Shown: positions 27,217-36,814, numbered from the stretch's first letter. The stretch is 64,000 nucleotides of DNA from Desulfitobacterium dehalogenans ATCC 51507 (GCF_000243155.2 NC_018017.1:3968001-4032000); one strand, 5' to 3'. Notes: generated by a model not told the origin, from the sequence alone. Translations and numbers: made by a program.

Positions 27217-27862
27217 AACGCACCTTCCTCTCCAGCCAAGTCAGGAAAAACGATAGGGGCAAAAGAATGATCAAGTAAGAAACAACCAGCATAAAGAGAG
27301 ATTCAATGGTCTGGTAATACATCCCGATGAGGTCCTTGGTTACATTCATAAGGTCCAGGATGGCGATAGCCCCGACGACGGAAGTTTCTTTCAGCAAGAA
27401 GATACAATTAGCGCCAAGGGCCGGGACACTAAAAGACAAAGCCTGAGGGAATACTACATAACGAATCAATTGCCACCGTGAAAACCCTAAGCTTAAGCCA
27501 GATTCAATCTGGGATTTGCTCACCGCCTCCATACCGCCGCGGAAAGCCTCAGCCATATAGCTGCCTCCTAAAAAGGAAAGACCAAGAATTGCACAAGTAG
27601 TCTCACTTAAGGTCACCCCCAGCTTCGTTAGCCCAAAATAGAGAAAGTAGAGCTGGATTAGCAAAGGGGTATTCCGGGAGAGCTCTATATAGACTCCCAC
27701 AATAGTTTTTAAAAAAGGTACACGGTAATAGATTATTACACTGCAGATAAGGCCAAGGAGCAAAGAAAACAATGTCCCCCAGAAAGCAAGCTTTAAGGTA
27801 AGCCATGCCGCTTTCTCATATAAAGGGATATTTTGAAGAATAAATTCCCAATTTAAGTTCAT
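27197..27862 (-). CDS. Polar amino acid ABC transporter, permease 1
   Basis: 221-residue HisM/GlnP-type permease. N-terminal and internal hydrophobic helices are present, with RNTPLLIQLYFLYF typical of the family and an EAA loop at SGLSLGFSRWQLIRYVVFPQAL. It is the first gene of the operon, about 90 bases downstream of a strong promoter. Confidence 0.92.
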   Translation of the reverse strand: MNLNWEFILQNIPLYEKAAWLTLKLAFWGTLFSLLLGLICSVIIYYRVPFLKTIVGVYIELSRNTPLLIQLYFLYFGLTKLGVTLSETTCAILGLSFLGGSYMAEAFRGGMEAVSKSQIESGLSLGFSRWQLIRYVVFPQALSFSVPALGANCIFLLKETSVVGAIAILDLMNVTKDLIGMYYQTIESLFMLVVSYLIILLPLSFFLTWLERKVRYAEFGH

Positions 27863-27937
27863 GGCCGTTCTCTCTTTCAGTCAAATCTGCTGGACTTCTA
27901 TACCCTAAGTCTATTCATATAATTCATATATATTTAC

Positions 27938-27980
27938 TATGACATATCGGAATTATATATTTTAGTTACCGCTATGTCAA
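27938..27980 (-). promoter_or_regulatory. Promoter of the amino acid ABC operon with a possible CymR-like site
   Basis: TTGACA (27980-27975), a 17-base spacer and TATAAT (27957-27952). The sequence running from the -10 box reads ATTCCGATATGTCATAG, which resembles clostridial and bacillar CymR sites. If real, it would place the transporter under cysteine control and favour a cystine-type substrate. The promoter is clear; the operator is tentative. Confidence 0.65.
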
Positions 27981-28004
27981 TAACTAATTTCTTTAAATAA
28001 GCAA

Positions 28005-28055
28005 AAGGAGCTAACATCTTTGAACCTGGATAAGTTCACGAGATGTCAGCTCCTT
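28005..28055 (-). terminator. Terminator after exonuclease III gene
   Basis: The stem AAGGAGCT / AGCTCCTT is extended by the ACATCT / AGATGT arms, with T-rich flanks on both strands. It lies 60 bases past the exonuclease stop. Confidence 0.8.
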
Positions 28056-28116
28056 ATTTTCTTGTTTAATTTAGCCTCAAAGTGCTTAGAGGCTGAGAAA
28101 ATTTTAATAATTTATA

Positions 28117-28869
28117 TTAGAAAATTTCCAAGCCCACCGGGCAATGATCTGAACCCATTATTTTGTCGTAGATTAGGGCATCCTTAAGTTCATTCTTCAA
28201 GCTTTCAGAGACGCAAAAATAATCAATACGCCACCCTGCATTATTGGTTCGAGCATTGAACATATAGGACCACCAAGTGTAGGAATCTGTTTTATCCGGG
28301 TAGAAATGGCGGAAGGTATCGATAAAGCCATTCTTAAGAAGTCCACTGAACTTTGCCCGTTCTTCATCAGAGAAACCGGCGTTTTTACGGTTGGATTTGG
28401 GGTTTTTGAGATCGATCTCCGTATGGGCAACATTAAGATCTCCGCAAAAGATCACCGGTTTAGACTTTTCCAGGCTTTTAAGATAACTGAGAAACTCTTC
28501 TTCCCAGGTCATGCGATAATCTAAACGAGCCAGACCTCTTTGAGAGTTCGGGGCGTAGACGGTAACCAGGTAGAAGGTTTCAAATTCAAGGGTAATGACT
28601 CGCCCTTCTTGATCATGTTCTTCTTTACCGATTCCATAGGACACACTCAGCGGTTCATTTTTTGTAAAGACTGCGGTACCGGAATATCCTTTCTTCTGAG
28701 CAAAATTCCAATAGGCGTAATACCCCTCCAATTGGAAAGGAATCTGTTCTTCCTGAAGTTTGGTTTCCTGCAGGCAAAAGATATCCGCTTGTTCCTGTTC
28801 AAAAAAGTCCATAAAGCCCTTATTTAGACAAGCCCGCAGGCCATTAACATTCCATGATATTAATTTCAT
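28117..28869 (-). CDS. Exodeoxyribonuclease III (AP endonuclease)
   Basis: 250-residue member of the endonuclease/exonuclease/phosphatase fold acting in base-excision repair. Seen are [10 protein letters not shown] at the N-terminus, [14 protein letters not shown] with the metal-binding Glu, [13 protein letters not shown], and the C-terminal [11 protein letters not shown] with the catalytic Asp-His. The length matches ExoA/XthA proteins. GGAGGAG precedes the ATG. It has its own terminator and no obvious operon partner. Confidence 0.93.
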   Translation of the reverse strand: MKLISWNVNGLRACLNKGFMDFFEQEQADIFCLQETKLQEEQIPFQLEGYYAYWNFAQKKGYSGTAVFTKNEPLSVSYGIGKEEHDQEGRVITLEFETFYLVTVYAPNSQRGLARLDYRMTWEEEFLSYLKSLEKSKPVIFCGDLNVAHTEIDLKNPKSNRKNAGFSDEERAKFSGLLKNGFIDTFRHFYPDKTDSYTWWSYMFNARTNNAGWRIDYFCVSESLKNELKDALIYDKIMGSDHCPVGLEIF

Positions 28870-28987
28870 TTTATTCTCTCCTCCCCTATAAAAACCACAT
28901 AATTCTTCTACACATTTGAATCCTTATCAATTCTTATCTTCCACTTTAATCCCTATATTGGTTTTTTACAACATACAATTGCTTAGT

Positions 28988-29140
28988 TCCCTTACCTCTT
29001 CTAAAAGGTAAAGCACTAATAAGAACTTTGATGGGTCACCCAAGCGGGACTTTACTTCTTTAGGACTTTGGTCCTACTTTCTTTTGCAGGACTAAATCTG
29101 TCGACTGTCGAAAGTATTTTTATATTCAGTCTACAAATAA
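28988..29140 (+). promoter_or_regulatory. Structured 5' leader of the chemoreceptor gene
   Basis: The gap before the 29155 gene can fold: GTAAAG (near 29016) pairs with CTTTAC (near 29050), enclosing a GGGTCACCC element. A TAGGAC / GTCCTA hairpin at about 29061-29076 follows, with a pyrimidine-rich tail. I do not recognise a known riboswitch class, including GEMM/c-di-GMP-I. Confidence 0.35.
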
Positions 29141-29154
29141 AGGAGAGAATCACA

Positions 29155-30015
29155 ATGCTTATGAAAAATCAACCTCATGATGAAAATCAAGAAATCTTTA
29201 ACCACTTCGCTTATGTTTTACCATTTATCAATGACATGCTTACCAGTGATGTCAGTGTTGGAATGTCTGATCGCGAAAGGCAATTGGTCTACATACCCGG
29301 AAGAACATTGGATCTTAAAATCCCGATAGGTGCTCCCTTAAAGGCAGGCAGCGGGTTGTATCGGGCAATTAACGAAAAGCGCAGGGTGGTTGTGAAATCC
29401 GATAAATCCTTGTGGGGTGTTCCCTTTATTGCTACAGCATTTCCGATTTGCAATAAGCAAAAGGAAATCATCGGGGCAATTGCCGTAATGGAAAATGTGG
29501 ACCGCCAAGATCATCTCAAGGACATGTCCACATCATTAGCACAAAGTATGGGAGTTCTAGCCAGCACAATCCAAGAGATTTCCGCACAGACCGAAGAAAT
29601 CTCTGCCGTCTGCGATTCATTAACTAATCTGGTCAATGAATCGCAGTCTCAGGTTAAAAAAACAGACGATGTTCTTTCCCTCATCAAACGCATTGCCAAT
29701 CAAACTAATTTATTGGGTCTCAACGCTGCTATTGAGGCCGCGCGTGTGGGAGAACAAGGCAGAGGGTTTGGTGTCGTTGCCGAAGAAATTCGCAAGCTAG
29801 CCAACGAAACCACTGCTTCCATCAAGCAGATCGAAGCTATACTGAATGCCATCCAAACGGCCAGCTCTCAAACCTTTACTGAGATGATAGAAATCGGCTC
29901 TTCCATCGGGCAGGTCGCTGAGGCTATCGGTAATATTGCAGCTGCTACAGAACAAGCCAATGCTATTGCTTTAGAATTAGATTCCCTGGCCGAAAATCTA
30001 AGCTCGGAAAAGTGA
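29155..30015 (+). CDS. Short soluble methyl-accepting chemotaxis-type signalling protein
   Basis: 286 residues with no membrane helix. The N-terminal about 130 residues look like a small sensor domain ([28 protein letters not shown]). The rest is a shortened MCP signalling coiled coil with the conserved hairpin tip ([20 protein letters not shown], then [13 protein letters not shown]). It would dock with CheA/CheW in a cytoplasmic array. The ATG at 29155 follows GGAGAG; the longer in-frame reading from 29068 crosses the structured leader. It ends 10 bases from the convergent aminopeptidase gene. The signal is unknown. Confidence 0.82.
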   Translation: MLMKNQPHDENQEIFNHFAYVLPFINDMLTSDVSVGMSDRERQLVYIPGRTLDLKIPIGAPLKAGSGLYRAINEKRRVVVKSDKSLWGVPFIATAFPICNKQKEIIGAIAVMENVDRQDHLKDMSTSLAQSMGVLASTIQEISAQTEEISAVCDSLTNLVNESQSQVKKTDDVLSLIKRIANQTNLLGLNAAIEAARVGEQGRGFGVVAEEIRKLANETTASIKQIEAILNAIQTASSQTFTEMIEIGSSIGQVAEAIGNIAAATEQANAIALELDSLAENLSSEK

Positions 30016-30025
30016 AGGTACCCCC

Positions 30026-31798
30026 CTACATCCGGATTTCTTGAGCTAACCAAGCTTTTTCTTCCTCATTCAAATAGGATTCAAGTTTGTCGTAGACCAT
30101 TTTATTATACTCATCCAGCCATGTTTGCTCCTCATCGGTCAGTAGGCTTTGATCCACACCTGCTAAGTCGATGGGGCAATAGGTCAGTGCTTCAAAGCGC
30201 ATGAATTGACCGAATTCGGTCTCTTCATCCTTGATCACCACCATCATATTCTCGGTGCGAATACCATGTTTTCCTTCTTTATAGATACCGGGCTCATTGG
30301 TCAGGATCATCCCGTCTTCCAGTTTTGTGGCATTATGCATCTGGCTCAGTCGTTGAGGACCTTCGTGAACATTCAAAAACATGCCCACCCCATGACCTGT
30401 ACCGCATTTGTAATCCATGCCGTATTTCCAGATCGGCTGTCTGGCTAAGACATCTAGGTTAGATCCTGTAGCGCCATAAAGGAATTTAACCGTAGCTAAG
30501 GCAATATGTCCCTTCAGCACCAGGGTAAAATCTCTTTTTTCCTCTTCAGTCAGCGGCCCCAAAACAATGGTACGGGTGATATCCGTAGTGCCGCCAAAGT
30601 ATTGACCGCCTGAATCCACCAAAAGGAATCCTTCAGCTTTTAAGGTGTAGGCGTTTTCCGAAGTAGCTTTGTAGTGCATCATGGCAGCATGATCCTTATA
30701 TCCGGCAATGGTATCGAAGCTTAAACCCACACATTCCTTGTTTTCCCTCCGCAAGGCTTCTAAAGTATCTCCAGCCGAGAGTTCTGTGATTTCTTCCTTC
30801 CCAATGGCGGTTTTAAGCCATTTGATAAAGCGAACCATGGCTACTCCGTCATAAGTATTACTGGTTCTTAAGTTGTCCAACTCTGTCTCATTTTTAATAG
30901 CCTTCAGCAGAGTTGAGGGATTGGCTCCCTCTACCTTTTTCACTTGAGGATGGATGGCGTGGTAAAGGACTGCGTTGACGCTCTCAGGGTCTATAAGGAT
31001 GGAATCATTCCCTTGAAGCCCCTGCAGAAGTTCGGTGACAGCAGCATAGCCTTTAATTTGGATCCCATCTTCCTCAAGCTCGGTTTTCACCGTAGCAGGG
31101 ACCTTTCCTTCGTCGATACATAAATAACAGGTCTCCTCAGCAACCAGGACATACGCGATGGTCACCGGATTATTGGGAACATCATCTCCCCGAATATTTA
31201 AGAGCCAGGCGATATCATCCAAGGCTGTCAGCAAATGAACATTGGCTCCCTTGCCCTTCATCTGCTGACGAAGATCATTGAGCTTCTCTATCCGAGAACG
31301 TCCCGCGTATCCTACGTCATGAACAAAGATATTCTGAGCAGGAATGGAAGGACGATCTTTCCATAATTGTCCCACCAAATCCTGGTTAAACTTTATGGCT
31401 ATCTTTCCATCAAGTTCCTTCTCCATATCTTTAAGCTGTTTTGCTGAAAAGACATGTCCGTCAAAACCAAGGGCGCTTCCTTCCGGTAAATGCTCTCTTA
31501 TCCACTCTGTATAACTGGGCACTTTAGGATCAGCTGCTCGGAACAACCGAATTCCCGAATTTTGGAGCTGTTGTTCCGCTTGAATGTAGTAACGGCCATC
31601 TGTCCATAAACCTGCATCCTTTAAAGTAATGACTACCGTCCCAGCGGAACCGGTAAAGCCTGAAATCCACTGCCTGCTTTTGAAATGGTCAGCTACATAT
31701 TCACTGAGATGGGAGTCGGAGCTGGGAATAATATAAGCATCCATGCCATTGTCTTCCATCAGCTTTCTGAGTTTCGCGACTCGTTCTTGAATTTCCAT
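30026..31798 (-). CDS. Xaa-Pro aminopeptidase (M24B, long form)
   Basis: 590 residues, the three-domain eukaryote-like aminopeptidase P size. Two creatinase-like N-terminal domains are followed by an M24 metallopeptidase domain (about 310-530), with LLVDSGGQYFGGTTDITRT supplying the metal-binding Asp residues, GTGHGVGMFLNVHEGP, LTNEPGIYKEGKHGIRTENM and a C-terminal extension. It removes N-terminal residues before proline in cytoplasmic peptides. GAGGT precedes the ATG. It is a single gene. Confidence 0.92.
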   Translation of the reverse strand: MEIQERVAKLRKLMEDNGMDAYIIPSSDSHLSEYVADHFKSRQWISGFTGSAGTVVITLKDAGLWTDGRYYIQAEQQLQNSGIRLFRAADPKVPSYTEWIREHLPEGSALGFDGHVFSAKQLKDMEKELDGKIAIKFNQDLVGQLWKDRPSIPAQNIFVHDVGYAGRSRIEKLNDLRQQMKGKGANVHLLTALDDIAWLLNIRGDDVPNNPVTIAYVLVAEETCYLCIDEGKVPATVKTELEEDGIQIKGYAAVTELLQGLQGNDSILIDPESVNAVLYHAIHPQVKKVEGANPSTLLKAIKNETELDNLRTSNTYDGVAMVRFIKWLKTAIGKEEITELSAGDTLEALRRENKECVGLSFDTIAGYKDHAAMMHYKATSENAYTLKAEGFLLVDSGGQYFGGTTDITRTIVLGPLTEEEKRDFTLVLKGHIALATVKFLYGATGSNLDVLARQPIWKYGMDYKCGTGHGVGMFLNVHEGPQRLSQMHNATKLEDGMILTNEPGIYKEGKHGIRTENMMVVIKDEETEFGQFMRFEALTYCPIDLAGVDQSLLTDEEQTWLDEYNKMVYDKLESYLNEEEKAWLAQEIRM

Positions 31799-31957
31799 TA
31801 TATTACCTCACTTACACTATAAGTTTCCATCGCCTTACTGCCATCACTGCTTTACTATCTTCATCCTGTGCCTACCGGCCGGGATTTATACCATCATTTT
31901 ACACGACCAGGCAAACAAGAGTAAATAGGAAAGGTGATGATATAAACACTGTATGCC

Positions 31958-32551
31958 CTAAATATTAATTAGGCGCTTGGCCTCGGCCATAGTGGTGACG
32001 ATACTATACATATTGGCGATCTCTCCTACTGCCAATTTCTCGGTAATACCATAATAGTTGGTGCAGGTGCCGCAGGTTTGAATGATGGTTCCTTTATCCG
32101 CCATGGCTTTTAAGTCTTCTATACTATTAGAGTCGCTACCGGTTAGATAGGCTCCTGAATTAAAGAAAAGAAGATGGGTAGGGGGTGGGGTCAGCTCTGT
32201 CAGGGAATAAATAAAACTCTTGAGAAGAATTCTTCCCAATTCTTCGCTGCCTTCTCCCATAGTATCTCGTCCGATGGCGACCACAAGCCCTGAATCCACC
32301 GCTGTTCCTGAACCTTCAACAGCACAGCCTTCTCCGGCAACAATGGTCACCTCAATAACGCCATTTTCTTTTTCCTGATATTCACTCTGATATCCCATTC
32401 CTGCAGCCATCTTTTGGAGATTTTGCCGTGATATATCGTTATCTACCAGTAAGATCACGACTCCGCCTTCCTCACCTAATTCCTCCAGGGCTTTCTTGGC
32501 ACGAATCACAGGGATGGGGCAAACTTGTCCCAGGGCATCAATAGTTGTCAT
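31958..32551 (-). CDS. yedF: Selenium metabolism protein YedF (TusA-like sulfurtransferase fold)
   Basis: 197 residues. An N-terminal TusA-like domain has the CPIPV motif (ALGQVCPIPVIRAKK), and the C-terminal DsrE-like domain contains IIQTCGTCTNYYG. This two-domain form is found with selD in selenium-using bacteria and may handle or deliver selenium. It lies 85 bases downstream of selD on the same strand. No selenoprotein gene was recognised in the window. Confidence 0.9.
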   Translation of the reverse strand: MTTIDALGQVCPIPVIRAKKALEELGEEGGVVILLVDNDISRQNLQKMAAGMGYQSEYQEKENGVIEVTIVAGEGCAVEGSGTAVDSGLVVAIGRDTMGEGSEELGRILLKSFIYSLTELTPPPTHLLFFNSGAYLTGSDSNSIEDLKAMADKGTIIQTCGTCTNYYGITEKLAVGEIANMYSIVTTMAEAKRLINI

Positions 32552-32636
32552 TGAATTCGTCCTCCTTATCTGAATCCGCCAGCAACCCGCCGGTGGTTTT
32601 TTTATTTGGGAAAGTACCTTCAGCGTGAACGTTTCC

Positions 32637-33659
32637 TTAGCGAAGAAGAATGGGAAAACCTTGGCGAGTGACTACCTCCCCGATGAGCGCCGCCTTAGGC
32701 TCTACCTCCTGCATGGCATGCAAAACCTCTTGGGCACAATCACCAGGCACACTGAAAAGCAACCCTCCAGAGGTCTGGGGATCGAGCATTAGCTCCTGTA
32801 AAGGAAAAGGGGTATCCCCGAATTCCACTGCTCCTACCATGAAATTGCGATTGCGTTGACCGGCTGCGGTTAGCAGATATTCTTTAGCATAAGTATAGGC
32901 TTGAGTAATAAAAGGTAACTCCGAAGGATAGAGAACAATTGTCGCAGATTCCCCGGCCATCTCCCGAGCATGAGCAAGGAGTCCAAATCCGGTTATATCT
33001 GTGCAGGCATGTATGGGGAAGTCATGAGCTTTTTCAGCCGCATACTTATTGAGACGCTGCATGGAAGCAAGAGCTGCTTCAACAGCCTCTGCTTCTGCCA
33101 TTTCCCCCCGTAGAGCGGCCATCACAATGCCAACCCCCAAGGGTTTAGTGAGAATCAGTCGGTCCCCAGGCTTGGGGGTATTGTTCTTCCAGATCTTCTG
33201 TGGGTTAAGCCACCCTGTGACCGCCAAACCATATTTGGGCTCTCGATCATAGATAGAATGCCCTCCACAGAGAACCGCTCCAGCTTCCTGGAGCTTCTCT
33301 GCCCCTCCTGCTAATACCTCCCCTAAGGTCTGGATTTCCTCTCGCTCAGGATAACAGACAAGATTCAGAGCAAAAAGAGGGGTCCCTCCCATGGCATAAA
33401 CATCACTTAAGGCATTAGCTGCGGCAATGCGCCCAAAGGTTCGCGGGTCCTCCACCATAGGTGTAAAGAAATCTACCGTAGAAACGATAGCTGTGTTCTC
33501 ATCCATCTGATAAACTGCCGCATCGTCAGAAGCATCAAATCCTATCAAAAGCTTAGGGTCCCGAAAAGCCGGCAAGTAGGAAAGAACTTTCGATAATTCA
33601 CCAGGTCCGATTTTAGCTCCGCATCCCCCTGTGGTACAGCTTGATAAAAAAGATTTCAT
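32637..33659 (-). CDS. selD: Selenide, water dikinase (selenophosphate synthetase)
   Basis: 340-residue ATP-dependent enzyme producing selenophosphate for selenocysteine or selenouridine synthesis. The N-terminal TTGGCGAKIGPGEL aligns with the catalytic GAGCGCKISP region of E. coli SelD, with Cys at the catalytic position (a Cys form, not a Sec form) and Ala in place of the second Cys. The DDAAVY and DFFTPMVEDP metal/ATP segments follow. It is upstream of yedF in an apparent operon; GGGG precedes the ATG at suitable distance. Confidence 0.94.
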   Translation of the reverse strand: MKSFLSSCTTGGCGAKIGPGELSKVLSYLPAFRDPKLLIGFDASDDAAVYQMDENTAIVSTVDFFTPMVEDPRTFGRIAAANALSDVYAMGGTPLFALNLVCYPEREEIQTLGEVLAGGAEKLQEAGAVLCGGHSIYDREPKYGLAVTGWLNPQKIWKNNTPKPGDRLILTKPLGVGIVMAALRGEMAEAEAVEAALASMQRLNKYAAEKAHDFPIHACTDITGFGLLAHAREMAGESATIVLYPSELPFITQAYTYAKEYLLTAAGQRNRNFMVGAVEFGDTPFPLQELMLDPQTSGGLLFSVPGDCAQEVLHAMQEVEPKAALIGEVVTRQGFPILLR

Positions 33660-33904
33660 TTGTTAAAATCCCCTTTCTGTAACACCAGGTAAGAATTCTT
33701 ATTCTATCATAACGCTTTCATTCGATTTATACCAGATTAAGAAGTATCCACCTTTCAGTTTTGCTACCAGGCAAAGTGAAAGGCTTGATCTTTTCAAACT
33801 ATTAAAAATATAGTGTCGAATATGCAGGAAAACAGCGTTAAAAATCGAAAATCTAGATAGATAAAACTCTATAGAAGCTCGTAAGATTGAAGGAGTGAAT
33901 TGTT

Positions 33905-34423
33905 TTGCCTAAGAAAATCATCACAGCTCTTATCTTGGTAATGGTCATAACATTAACAGGTTGTTCCTTCGGAGGCTCTAATCAATTATTTACTTTGGAA
34001 GGCTTTGCTCAGGAAAAGAATTTTTCTGTTGGAGAGCTAAACAAGAATTATTTGCTGGATCACCAATACAAGCATAAGGATGGAACCTTTATGTCTGTTA
34101 ATCTGACAGATATACGTACCGAGGAAGAAATCGTCTTAACGGATACCACCCTTAAGCACTCGATTGTACTGACCAGTGCCGACTCCTTCGACCGAACCAA
34201 AGCGGCCTTGAACGATGCCCTATTCTTTGAGCTTTATACCAGTAAAGGCCGGAAAGCGAATCTGGATCTGCGCATGTTCATGGTCGAAGGCTCCGAAGGC
34301 AAGAGCGAGATCATTTTAAACTGTGAAAAGTTTGATATGACTTTATACGACTATCTCGTTGTCGGGCCTGTTGAAGAAGCCCCTGAGGAACGATTGGTAT
34401 ACGCTATAAAATCAGAAAGTTAA
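33905..34423 (+). CDS. Putative lipoprotein of unknown function
   Basis: 172 residues starting at TTG with GGAG nine bases upstream. The N-terminus is a lysine-rich tip, a hydrophobic segment and the lipobox TLTGC, so it should be a membrane-anchored surface lipoprotein. The remainder is a small mixed alpha/beta-looking domain with no family I recognise. It is the only plus-strand gene here and shares a terminator with the convergent DUF2284 gene. Confidence 0.72.
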   Translation: MPKKIITALILVMVITLTGCSFGGSNQLFTLEGFAQEKNFSVGELNKNYLLDHQYKHKDGTFMSVNLTDIRTEEEIVLTDTTLKHSIVLTSADSFDRTKAALNDALFFELYTSKGRKANLDLRMFMVEGSEGKSEIILNCEKFDMTLYDYLVVGPVEEAPEERLVYAIKSES

Positions 34424-34466
34424 ATTACCACATAGCATCTTCTTTATATTTATGAATAACGAAAAC

Positions 34467-34503
34467 AACTTTAGCCAGCAGTTCAATCCTGCTGGCTAAA
34501 GTT
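34467..34503. terminator. Bidirectional terminator between convergent genes
   Basis: A perfect 15-bp stem, AACTTTAGCCAGCAG / CTGCTGGCTAAAGTT, with a 7-base loop and T-rich sequence beyond either end. It lies between the lipoprotein gene and the DUF2284 gene. Confidence 0.9.
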
Positions 34504-34525
34504 AGGGTTATTTTTAGGCGGAGAG

Positions 34526-35074
34526 CTAAAATAAGACAAGGCTAATATAGGACACTGTGTTTATTCCGTTATTATAGGGTATACCGTAATACTTCACTAA
34601 GGATGTGACATCGATTCCGTAAGACTCTACGGAAGCCACTGCTTCATCAGGAAGTCGGCATTCTTGGCCATCGAGAATAGAACAACGGCTACAGACCGTA
34701 CATGGCCCAATACCTAAGGATAGAAAGTCCGTGATCAGACTATTTTCCTCGATCCATCCTAAAAATGTTCTCAGTATTCTGTTTTGCTCTTCCATCCCTT
34801 CCTGCATCCCTTCAAAATCAAAGGAGTCCTCCAATTGATGCACGGTCTGGAATACTATGCCCTGTTTATACTGCAAAGCTTTTTCCTTAAGCTCTGCAAA
34901 GTCCCCTACGTTAGGTGGACACATCCAGTTCTTTTTGTAATTGCCACATACATTTTGCTCACATTGCTTTCGGAATTCGGGATTAAAGGAAATATCTTTA
35001 GTATCAATATGAGCACTATGGGCAACACCAAGGGTTTCTAAATAATCTAGTAGTTTCATAATTTCCGGGTTCAT
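34526..35074 (-). CDS. DUF2284 family, predicted Fe-S/metal-binding protein
   Basis: 182 residues with the DUF2284 cysteine pattern: CEQNVCGNYKKNWMCPP in the first third and GPCTVCSRCSILDGQEC in the last third, consistent with one or two metal or Fe-S sites. No activity is established. GAGGTG precedes the ATG. It is separated from the upstream methyltransferase gene by a terminator, but lies on the same strand beside corrinoid genes, a context seen for other small Fe-S proteins of unknown role. Confidence 0.78.
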   Translation of the reverse strand: MNPEIMKLLDYLETLGVAHSAHIDTKDISFNPEFRKQCEQNVCGNYKKNWMCPPNVGDFAELKEKALQYKQGIVFQTVHQLEDSFDFEGMQEGMEEQNRILRTFLGWIEENSLITDFLSLGIGPCTVCSRCSILDGQECRLPDEAVASVESYGIDVTSLVKYYGIPYNNGINTVSYISLVLF

Positions 35075-35105
35075 AACTCACCTCTCCCATGCATCTTGTA
35101 AAAGC

Positions 35106-35134
35106 AAGCCTTCGAAGACAAGCTTCGAAGGCTT
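35106..35134 (-). terminator. Terminator of the corrinoid methyltransferase operon
   Basis: The 12-bp stem AAGCCTTCGAAG / CTTCGAAGGCTT with a 5-base loop lies 30 bases past the stop of the UroD-like gene. A short T run is present on the minus strand. Confidence 0.78.
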
Positions 35135-35164
35135 TTTATCCAAGACAAATTCACCACATGTTAT

Positions 35165-36142
35165 TTAGAACATTTTCTTACTCATTTTGTCGATTTCTTC
35201 ACTGACACAATCATAAACACCGGGGAAGGAGCTAAATCCTAAGCCTTGAGTTAAGCAAGGTATGAAGTAGTGCTTTCCGCAATTAGTGCAAGCCCGCTCA
35301 ACTTCTCTGGTGGCGATTTCCCGGGTCCAGGTTGGGAAGTCAACTACTCCGCTGTCAATATCGCCCATAAAGCTAATTTTGCCACCATACTGTTTAATGA
35401 GCTCAGGAGTATTGTTGGTGGTCATTACCCCCTGCCAAATGTCAATTCCCATTTCGATCATGAAGGGTACAAGGTTTGCTGCATAGCAGTCGCTATGGTG
35501 AACAATCAGTTCAACCCCATTCTGCCTATAGAAATTGTAGATTTTTTTATAAGCAGGGAGATAGAATTCTTCAAACATAGCCGGTGAAATGAAGGAGTTC
35601 TTTTGGCTGCCCCAATCGTCATGATGGAAGATTGCATCAGGTTTGAGACGGCGGCAAATGATTTCAGCCAGCTTTAATTCATACTCAGTGAGATAGTCAA
35701 TGAGCTCATGCATTAACTCAGGCTCCTCGAATAAACCCATTAAAGCGTCTTCCATGCTCATGAGATGATGGCACATTTCAAAAACGCCAGGGGCGATAAA
35801 AGCAGTGACAAATTTTTCATTGCGATCAATTCTATTGGCGTGTTCGACGGCAGCTGCCCAAGCTTCATCAGTGTCAGGAATTTCGGGGGCTTTTACTTGT
35901 TCTTTCCACTTAGTGATATCTTTGAGCACTTTATGCTCTTCATCATGGAGAGGAAATTGACCGATTTGACCCTCCGGCCATCTAAAGGTGATACCCCAGC
36001 CTGTCTTAACCGTTCCTCCGGGAGGAGCCATGAAATCTATAGGGTTTTCTAAAATGATATCCATAAACTCATATTGATTGACGAACCGATCAGGATTTCC
36101 ACCGCGAATGGTTTCCAACAAGTTTTGTTTAATTGTCAGCAT
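35165..36142 (-). CDS. UroD-like corrinoid methyltransferase (MtaA/CmuA family)
   Basis: 325-residue TIM-barrel protein of the uroporphyrinogen decarboxylase superfamily. In this context it is a methyltransferase that moves a methyl group from a substrate to the corrinoid protein encoded just upstream. HHSDCYA (near residue 225) and the later PCLTQG provide His/Cys residues of the H-x-C-type zinc site of this family. The methyl donor is not readable from sequence; phenyl methyl ethers or methylated amines are possibilities in Desulfitobacterium. It is last of three same-strand genes, and GGAGG precedes the ATG. Confidence 0.83.
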   Translation of the reverse strand: MLTIKQNLLETIRGGNPDRFVNQYEFMDIILENPIDFMAPPGGTVKTGWGITFRWPEGQIGQFPLHDEEHKVLKDITKWKEQVKAPEIPDTDEAWAAAVEHANRIDRNEKFVTAFIAPGVFEMCHHLMSMEDALMGLFEEPELMHELIDYLTEYELKLAEIICRRLKPDAIFHHDDWGSQKNSFISPAMFEEFYLPAYKKIYNFYRQNGVELIVHHSDCYAANLVPFMIEMGIDIWQGVMTTNNTPELIKQYGGKISFMGDIDSGVVDFPTWTREIATREVERACTNCGKHYFIPCLTQGLGFSSFPGVYDCVSEEIDKMSKKMF

Positions 36143-36181
36143 ATTATCCCGCCTCCCACTTCTATTTCAATATTTTTATCC

Positions 36182-36814
36182 TTACGCATTAACTAATTCC
36201 TTGGCTTTAACCGCAGCTCCACCCGCATCAGAAGCAAAGCCATCGGCACCAATCTCGTCAGCCATTGCCTGGGATACAGGAGCTCCACCGATTATGACCT
36301 TAAATCCGGTCAAGCCGCTGCTTTTAAGAACACTAACCGTTTCCTTCATAGCAGGCATAGTCGTCGTCAGCAGGCCTGAACAAGCTACTATTTTAACATT
36401 CTCGTTATCTTTGACAGCATTAACGAATTTCTCTGCAGATACATCAACTCCAAGGTCGACCACATTAAATCCAACACTTTCCAACATCATAGCTACCAGG
36501 TTTTTACCAATATCGTGCAAATCTCCTGCTACAGTGCCGATAACGCAGGTACCTAAAGAAGTTGCGCTTTCACCAGTGAGGTGGGGCTTCAGGACATCCA
36601 CACCTTTGGACATAGCTTTTGCTGCCATGAGCATTTCAGGCACGAAGAGCTCTCCGGCTGAGAATTTATCTCCTACTACACCCATAGAGTCAATCATGCC
36701 GGATAGAATATCACCTGCCGGATTCCCTGCATCTAAGGCTTCTTGAACGAGACCCGGAACCAGTTTAGCTTTCCCTGCTTCTACCATAGCTTTTACTTCT
36801 GCAATTTTTGACAT
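36182..36814 (-). CDS. Methyltransferase-type corrinoid protein
   Basis: 210 residues, the standard MtaC/MtbC/MetH-like size. An N-terminal helical cap domain (about 1-85) is followed by a B12-binding domain with the cobalt-ligand motif GDLHDIGKN (D-x-H-x-x-G) near residue 117, and the downstream SGLLTTTMPAM and GGAPV segments. It accepts the methyl group on cobalt and passes it to the tetrahydrofolate methyltransferase encoded upstream. GGGGG precedes the ATG. No RamA-like reductive activator is in the window. Confidence 0.92.
   Translation of the reverse strand: MSKIAEVKAMVEAGKAKLVPGLVQEALDAGNPAGDILSGMIDSMGVVGDKFSAGELFVPEMLMAAKAMSKGVDVLKPHLTGESATSLGTCVIGTVAGDLHDIGKNLVAMMLESVGFNVVDLGVDVSAEKFVNAVKDNENVKIVACSGLLTTTMPAMKETVSVLKSSGLTGFKVIIGGAPVSQAMADEIGADGFASDAGGAAVKAKELVNA

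Noticed and set aside
32552-32636. GC-rich hairpin between selD and yedF considered as a SECIS-like element or terminator
   Set aside because: There is no in-frame TGA to read through, and the CCACCGGCGG arms do not give a stable terminator with a T run after it on the minus strand.
36078-36746. 222-residue plus-strand ORF opposite the corrinoid protein gene
   Set aside because: It is the antisense shadow of a well-supported coding sequence with a clear family assignment and ribosome site on the minus strand.
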